Below are positions 59,062-64,000 of a stretch of 64,000 nt of DNA, piece by piece. Source of the DNA: Amoebidium appalachense (Eukaryota > Ichthyosporea); NCBI GenBank assembly GCA_963693365.1, contig CAVNZM010000004.1, forward strand, positions 8,556,001 to 8,620,000. Direction: 5' to 3'. Each line of letters begins with the position of its first letter. Position 1 is the first letter of the stretch. Position numbers and translations under genes: made by a program. The notes beneath the pieces were generated by a model. It ran no database searches, was not told where the DNA came from, and saw nothing but the letters and a program-made list of their open reading frames with translations.

Positions 59062-60719
59062 ACACACTACCACCACCACCACCCACCCATCTCTCTGATG
59101 TTTGCTTGTGCCCCCACAGTCGCTGCTCGAACACGCCCAAAATGGCTGTCTGTCGGACCCCCCCCGGCCTGCCCCTCTACTACGAGACCACTGCCGACGC
59201 AGATGGGCTCATGCGCTACCGCTGCATCCGGGGCACCAACGAGGTGGAGGGGGCAGTGCACAACCCCCTGGCCACCCACTTTGGGGCCACACGCATGTCG
59301 CTGCGCCTGCTGGACGCCACCATGTCCAATAGGCGCCACCGCCACAACCTGCGTGCACACTACCGCAACCGCCTGGGCCAGGCATCGGGGCCCCCCCACT
59401 ACAGCCCCTGGATTGTTGACGACATGGAGGCACTGGCGCTGATGCTGTACGGCCATCACCTCGACCCCCAGTGGGTACCCGTAGGCTGCTACAAGCTACC
59501 GGAGGAGTACTTCAACTTTGCCCCGCTCTCCTGTGTGGCCAATGCCCCGGCGCAGGAGCCAGTTGCGGTGCCCGCACCCCCACCTCCGTCTGATAACATC
59601 GAGCCTGCAGCCAATGGCGTGATGGGCGGGCCAGAGGACTGTGAGGTCGAGGAGGGTGACGGTGCTGCCATGGGGGGGGGCAACCAGGTGGCGCGTGGTG
59701 CACCACAGCCGGACCCTGCACTGAGGGGCGACTACAAGTTCCTGGCGCAGAAGCAACATGTGGCCATCCCCTTCCTTCCGGTGCTTACCCCTCAGGAGCG
59801 CAAGCTATTCAGCACGCTGCTCCTGGGCACCTACAAGGCACATGCAAAGCCCAACGGCCAGCTGTTCGAGGCTTTGGCCCAAGACTTCAACAAGGCTGCC
59901 TCTGTGGCTGGGGGAATCTACATGAAGGATGCGGCCTACATCAAGAAGCATTTCGACAAGTGGAAGACCTGGCAGACGGCACATGCACAGCGCTCCACAC
60001 ACGAGGGCCTGGCAGATCACCGCAAGCGTATGCGCGAGGAGAGGGCAGACGCTGTGCCAGCAACCATACGGCCTGCCCCCTTGCCACCCCTCCCTGTTCC
60101 AGACGGTGTCGATGCAGGGGCGCAGCGTGAGCGGCCCTTGCCCATGCTAGTGGGCAAAAAGCATCGCAACATTGGCCCTGAGGGGCCCCTGCAGATGGAT
60201 TTGCCGGTGCCCCCTCCTATGCAGCCACCCCAGAGAGCCCCCAAGACCTGCAAGACGTGTGGCCGCCAGGGCAAGGGCTGCCCCGGCTCCAATCGGGCCA
60301 AGAGCTGCCCACGTTGGGTTGCAGCCAATCAGGATGCCATGCCACCAGCACCCGCGCTTGACATGCAGCAGGGCCATGTGCCGCACATGCCCCCTGCACC
60401 CCATCCAGGCCCGCACCACCCACATGGCTGGCCCCCACCGTGGGGCATCATGCCGCCTCAGCCCGGCCCTGCCTTCCCCATGCCTGGGCTACTGCCGCAG
60501 CACGGTCCCCATCCTTACTTGGGCCATGTGGGCCAGCCCTCGGCTGGTGGGCAGTTCCCACCCCCTTCTCGTGCATCTGCTGTGCTGGGCCTGGCGTTGC
60601 CACCTGCTGGAGAGACGCAGCTGCAATGGCACGATCGAAAGCAAAGTAATCGTGGCCGCAAGTCTGCAGGCAGCCAATCAGGATCTCAGAGTAGTCAGAG
60701 TAGCCAAACTAGTGTCTAA
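52810..60719 (+). CDS. DUF6729-like protein with DEDDy 3'-5' exonuclease domain (six exons, two homopolymer frameshifts)
   Basis: Exons: 52810-53960, 54924-55112, 56121-56951, 57399-58039, 58507-58713, 59120-60719, joined in phases 1, 1, 1, 0, 0. Discounting one A at 52888-52897 and one C at 59158-59165, the product is about 1538 residues. Domains: an AT-hook-like start (PGCPKGTTQRPGHKTGG, GAGRKKK); a DUF6729-type region (GRRVIDFDSCYYI, FCDTCKKNF, FPAYLSHRSGLDLKVV, SELHKQRY); a linker with DHTFQIGKLTG and NELGEIRAQVF; an RNase H-fold exonuclease with D566/E568 (GLDCEW), D632, and Y701/D705 (YAALD); then ETELKGGD, HAQNGCLSDPP and RCIRGTNEVEGAVH. A zinc-knuckle-like CKTCGRQGKGC lies near 1383, before a Pro/Gly-rich tail. 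Such proteins are, as I recall, multicopy in fungi and some protists and suspected of transposon origin. Two introns (53961-54923, 58714-59119) are GC-AG. The coding sequence is GC-rich. Whether it is active depends on the two frameshifts being sequencing errors. Confidence 0.8.
52888..52897 (+). other. Frameshifting A10 run in the DUF6729-like gene
   Basis: Upstream of the run the family-like frame reads GGAREGAGRKKK; downstream it reads DAAFVQPLANF in the next frame. Removing one A joins them. The run is a plausible place for a base-count error. Confidence 0.7.
54205..54552. repeat. Poly-G and TGG repeats in an intron
   Basis: (GT)n into a G run (54205-54238), (TGG)n (54290-54316) leading into about 42 G, and another run of about 41 G at 54510-54550. 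Confidence 0.95.
55467..55558. repeat. Uninterrupted run of 92 G
   Basis: Ninety-two consecutive G, the longest homopolymer in the window, lies in the intron between exons 2 and 3 of the DUF6729-like gene. More G-rich runs follow to about 56030. Confidence 0.95.
55722..56030 (+). repeat. Degenerate G-rich tandem repeat with a CACATGGGTTTGGGGGGA core
   Basis: A unit of roughly 30-75 bp containing GGTTTGGGGGGA or GGTTTAGGGGGA, often preceded by GGGCACAT or TAGGTACAT, recurs about five or six times (for example near 55770, 55855, 55922 and 55987). It fills the end of the intron before exon 3. Confidence 0.6.
58857..59070. repeat. Poly-C, (GA)n and (CA)n in the last intron
   Basis: Poly-C with (CA)n and (GA)n at 58836-58935, and poly-C followed by (CA)n at about 59011-59068, inside the GC-AG intron 58714-59119. 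Confidence 0.9.
59158..59165 (+). other. Frameshifting C8 run in the DUF6729-like gene
   Basis: Before the run the frame reads SLLEHAQNGCLSDPP; after it the family-like frame (GLPLYYET, YRCIRGTNEVEG) is one base off. Removing one C joins them. Without this correction the exon cannot be joined in phase to exon 5. Confidence 0.7.
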
Positions 60720-61054
60720 TATTGGAATGTACACCAATGTAACGGATCTCATATGTGTTGTAGTGCTTCAAGTTATACCTGTTCTTCGTACAGTCATGTT
60801 AGGGGGGAGGGGGGGGGGGGGGGGGGGGCTAGCTTTCATTCCGAAGTTTACTGTAAAGAATTAAAATTTAGAATCTGAGTAATAGTACAGAGCCTTTGCA
60901 CTTTTCTCTGTTTGTTAGGAATTCTTTGTGATCGAGAGTATGGTGTGTTAGACTATTGGTGTTAATGTGTCCTGGAAGGTGTATAATGTCTGCTGGCCGT
61001 AGTCAGTATCTATTTTTAGGTATATAGTATATTTTTAAATGTTGGCCGCTGGCC

Positions 61055-61074
61055 AATAAATAGCAAATAATAAA
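61055..61074 (+). terminator. Possible polyadenylation signals
   Basis: Two AATAAA hexamers (61055-61060, 61069-61074) lie about 340 bp after the stop codon of the DUF6729-like gene. Confidence 0.4.
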
Positions 61075-61131
61075 CACACGATAAAGTCAACAGCGTGCCA
61101 AAAAACTAATCCCCAGCGAGCGCACCCAGTG

Positions 61132-61133
<2 letters not shown>

Positions 61134-61208
<75 letters not shown>

Positions 61209-61328
61209 CGCGCGTGCGTGCGTGTGTGTGTGTGTGTGTGTGCGTGCGTGCGTGCGTGTGTGCGTGTGTGCGTGTGTGCGTGTGTGCGTGTGTGTGTGTG
61301 AGTGTGTGTGTGTGTGTGTGTATGTGTG
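61134..61328. repeat. (GT)n/(GTGC)n microsatellite
   Basis: GT repeats with GCGCGC and GTGTGC segments over about 190 bp. Confidence 0.95.
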
Positions 61329-62532
61329 GTGTGGTGTGTGCGCGGCTTGTACATATGTACGTGTTCATGTGCACCTGTGTCGGACCTACGAAGTACATGA
61401 AAGTAAATTTTGACAGCATCGATCTGCCGGTGTGTATGTGTATGTGTGCCAGTGCAGCAGGTGTGCCTTGTAACTGATAGCTTCGCATTTTACGTGTGTG
61501 TATATATAGTAGTACGCATAGACACTTGCTGATCATTCGGATCGACATTAATATTTAATCTGTCGGTCCTCGGTTTTTTGAGTGAATGATGATCAAGTGT
61601 AAGAGCATTCACTTGGCAAGTATTAATGTTGCAGAGGCTAGCTGCAGCTGCAAGCGTCGGATGCACACTGACAATTGTCTTTTCAGCGAGTCTAACCTGC
61701 AGGCAGCAGCTGCACACATATAGGGTTGTTATCTTGCGGCACATGCACGGTGATCATTTCAGAGTAATAGAGTTCAGAGCAATGAAAATAATGAAAATAA
61801 CTAAACTTTGTGACTACTTTAAAGTTGCTGAGATCATACGTGGTGCAAGCTGCACTATGAACACATGTATAGTGCTAGTAATTAATACATTTTTGTTGCC
61901 TTCTGCAGGGTTATCGTAGCTACGTCACGGCCTGCACTCAGGGGGGGAGGGGGGGGGGAGAGGGGGATGATTCGAAGGGGGTATAAATAAGAACATGCAC
62001 CTAAAGGTCTTTCCCGTGGATCCTCCCCCCTCCCCCCCACCTCTCCCTCCCCCGGGGCCCCATACTATGATATCTAGGCCCAATATTATATGCCCCTTCC
62101 CCCCCCCCCCCCCCCCCCTCCTCTCCGGATCCCCGGACCCCACTTCCCTACCCGGAGGCTCAAGAGCTCCCCCCCTCCCCTCCCCCCCCCCCCCCCCCCC
62201 CCCCCCCCCAAGGCTTACGGGGGCCCTTCTTCATCGAGGGGGAGGGGGTGGGGGTGGGGGGGTGGGGGGGAGGGGGTGGGGGGGAGGGAAGTGGAAGGCG
62301 GGGGTGGATGCATGTCAGCCTAGGTGAATTCAATTGTTTAACTCCAGTGTGCAGGACTGGTCTGAAGGCTTAAGAAAACAACGAGGAAATGGGGTCCAGT
62401 GGAGGTGGTGGTGGTGTTCTGTGTGTGTGTGTACACGTGCACGTATGTGTGTGGTTTTTTTAAGGGGTGAGTGGTGGTGGTGGTGGTGGTGGTGGTCACC
62501 GTGGTGGTGGTGTGTGTGTCTGGTGTGTGTGT

Positions 62533-62582
<50 letters not shown>

Positions 62583-63539
62583 TAGAAAGAAAAACTGCTC
62601 GTGGGTCACTGTTTTTCGTCACTGTATTTGTAACGGGCCGCTCATATTTATATAACTACTTTAATTTAAGTACACGTGTTCATTATCATATACGATGGCC
62701 AAATATAGAAATTTTGGCGTCGAAGTTCTTGGAGCTAAAAAAACGTTTAAAAGGGGGAAATAATAGCTTGGCCCCAAATTTACCTTGCCGTTTTTAGCGA
62801 ATGTATTTTTTATTCATGAGTTCTAGTGTTTCAGTGAGTGCACGTGCCTGCCTCAGGCTGATCATGACAACTGCAACACACCATTCCTACATGGATATCA
62901 ACCAAAAGAAAATAGTATATACTGTGGTGGTCTCCTAAACCTTGTGCGGCATGCGCATACATGATATTACAGTGACGCATGTGCATATTATTGTTCTGTA
63001 CACCGGAGTGTGCCGGTGCACGTGGCTGTTTTGTGCACATGTTACAATAGCAGCACGATCTCCCTAAACTCCATGTTTACACATCCCTCACCCTGGCTCT
63101 GCCTTGTCGGTGCTCCAAAACACACATACAAATCCCCCTAGACTCAGTGCCTGCACATGGTCGCATTCACGTGCAGGTCACGTGACACATGCGATGCCAT
63201 ACTGCCGTCTACAGCAGCAACCACGGCAGCATGTATACCGGCCCAGCACGAGATATACTTATCGGCAGCCCACTGAACTCGCCCATTTTCTCTTTTTCAT
63301 GTATGTCCCTCCTTTTTTGTAAAATCACCCTTTTTGGCCTCCCGGTAGTGGATTTTGCAGGATTTGACTTCTTTGAGGTCCAAAAACCTCAAATTTTCCC
63401 CGGCGGGGCCGGGGAGGGAGAATTCAAAAATTGCCCGCTCCTGATATGGTACCCGGGCCGTCTCCGGGGGTCTCCCACTTGAACGTTGGGCCGGGATGCC
63501 CAAGCGGCGCGCCGTCGACGTCAGAGGGCCGGTGCTGTT

Positions 63540-63551
63540 CATGACGTCATG
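63540..63551. promoter_or_regulatory. CRE-like palindrome
   Basis: CATGACGTCATG is a perfect 12-bp palindrome containing the CREB/ATF site TGACGTCA. A GACGTCAG half-match lies near 63518. Function is not shown. Confidence 0.3.
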
Positions 63552-64000
63552 TCTTGCGGCCGGATGATAACAAATGGTGGCGCTGCTTGACGTGGTCTGG
63601 GGTGATGGCTTCTAGGGGGCGGCCAGACTGGTGGACCGTCGAGGCAGAACAAAAATCGGAAGTAACCAGGATCGATCCTGCGACTTTGAGCAGTTCCAAG
63701 CTTATACTTCATACAGAGCGAAATATAGATAGGCCTATTATGTGCCTTTTGTGTCTGGGACAACGGGCCCGGAAGAGGCCACTTGTCGATCCCTCCTTAC
63801 CGCTCCGTCTGCCAGTCTGGACCGACTCATTGGTTTCAAATTTTCAGCCAATCAATATTTCTAAGTAAGAGACATATATGGTTGTTAAAGTTTTGGCGGG
63901 AAAACTTGCATATATGGGGTGATCAAGGCCTCTTACTCTCCTTGAAGTGTTCCGAGCCCACTTTACATAAATGCATGTCACTGTATGCACGCACGCAGTG

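Larger units (their letters stand above)
60720..64000. other. Region after the DUF6729-like gene
   Basis: Contains (GT)n with GCGC and GCGT interruptions (61134-61328), unique sequence to about 61940, then G- and C-rich runs (62010-62290), (TGG)n, (GT)n and a G run (62400-62580), and unique sequence to the end. No gene was recognised; several open frames of 60-110 codons have no recognisable features. A promoter or the edge of another gene may lie near 63400-64000, which is richer in CpG. Confidence 0.5.

Noticed and set aside
63665-63690. tRNA T-arm-like sequence (minus strand, CGCAGGATCGATCCTG)
   Set aside because: No matching acceptor stem, D-arm or anticodon arm could be folded around it.

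Overview
This is a window of nuclear DNA from a eukaryote, very probably a single-celled one. The genes are spliced with mostly GT-AG introns of about 0.3-2.7 kb, carry TATA boxes upstream, and sit in DNA saturated with microsatellites and very long homopolymers: (CA)n, (CT)n, (GA)n and poly-C/poly-G runs, the longest an uninterrupted 92 G. A closely conserved cyclin Y, a class C seven-transmembrane receptor with laminin-G-like ectodomains, and a proteinase K-type subtilase fit a unicellular relative of animals (choanoflagellate-like). That placement is an inference and other protists are not excluded. No bacterial, plastid or viral gene was seen.

Layout. 1-6836 (+): a cyclin Y gene whose first exon is missing or unrecognised; a small LTR element sits in one of its introns. 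10853-15856 (+): a three-exon gene for a basic, Ser-rich, probably disordered protein of unknown function. 19647-21572 (-): an intronless gene for a type I membrane glycoprotein. 25751-40677 (-): a 17-exon gene for a 1484-residue receptor with a signal peptide, two LamG-like modules, further extracellular modules and a GABA-B-like (class C) seven-helix domain. 42302-42592 (+): a small secreted Cys-rich protein. 46638-50949 (-): a 10-exon secreted subtilase with an intact Asp/His/Asn/Ser set. 52810-60719 (+): a six-exon gene for a DUF6729-like protein with an embedded DEDDy 3'-5' exonuclease domain, of the sort that forms multicopy, transposon-like families; its frame is broken twice, each time by one extra base in a homopolymer.

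All exon joins were worked out by hand by requiring the reading phase to match across each junction. In the receptor and the subtilase every exon closes in phase and the total is a multiple of three, so those models are strong. Three introns start with GC instead of GT. Four genes have a TATA-like box about 190-270 bp before the ATG.

The genes do not form a pathway or cluster. Four of the seven products are predicted to enter the secretory route (receptor, glycoprotein, Cys-rich peptide, subtilase). The intergenic stretches hold mainly simple repeats, plus a 17-bp array of CArG-box-like palindromes, a hairpin bounded by a short direct repeat, and a sequence block shared between two upstream regions.
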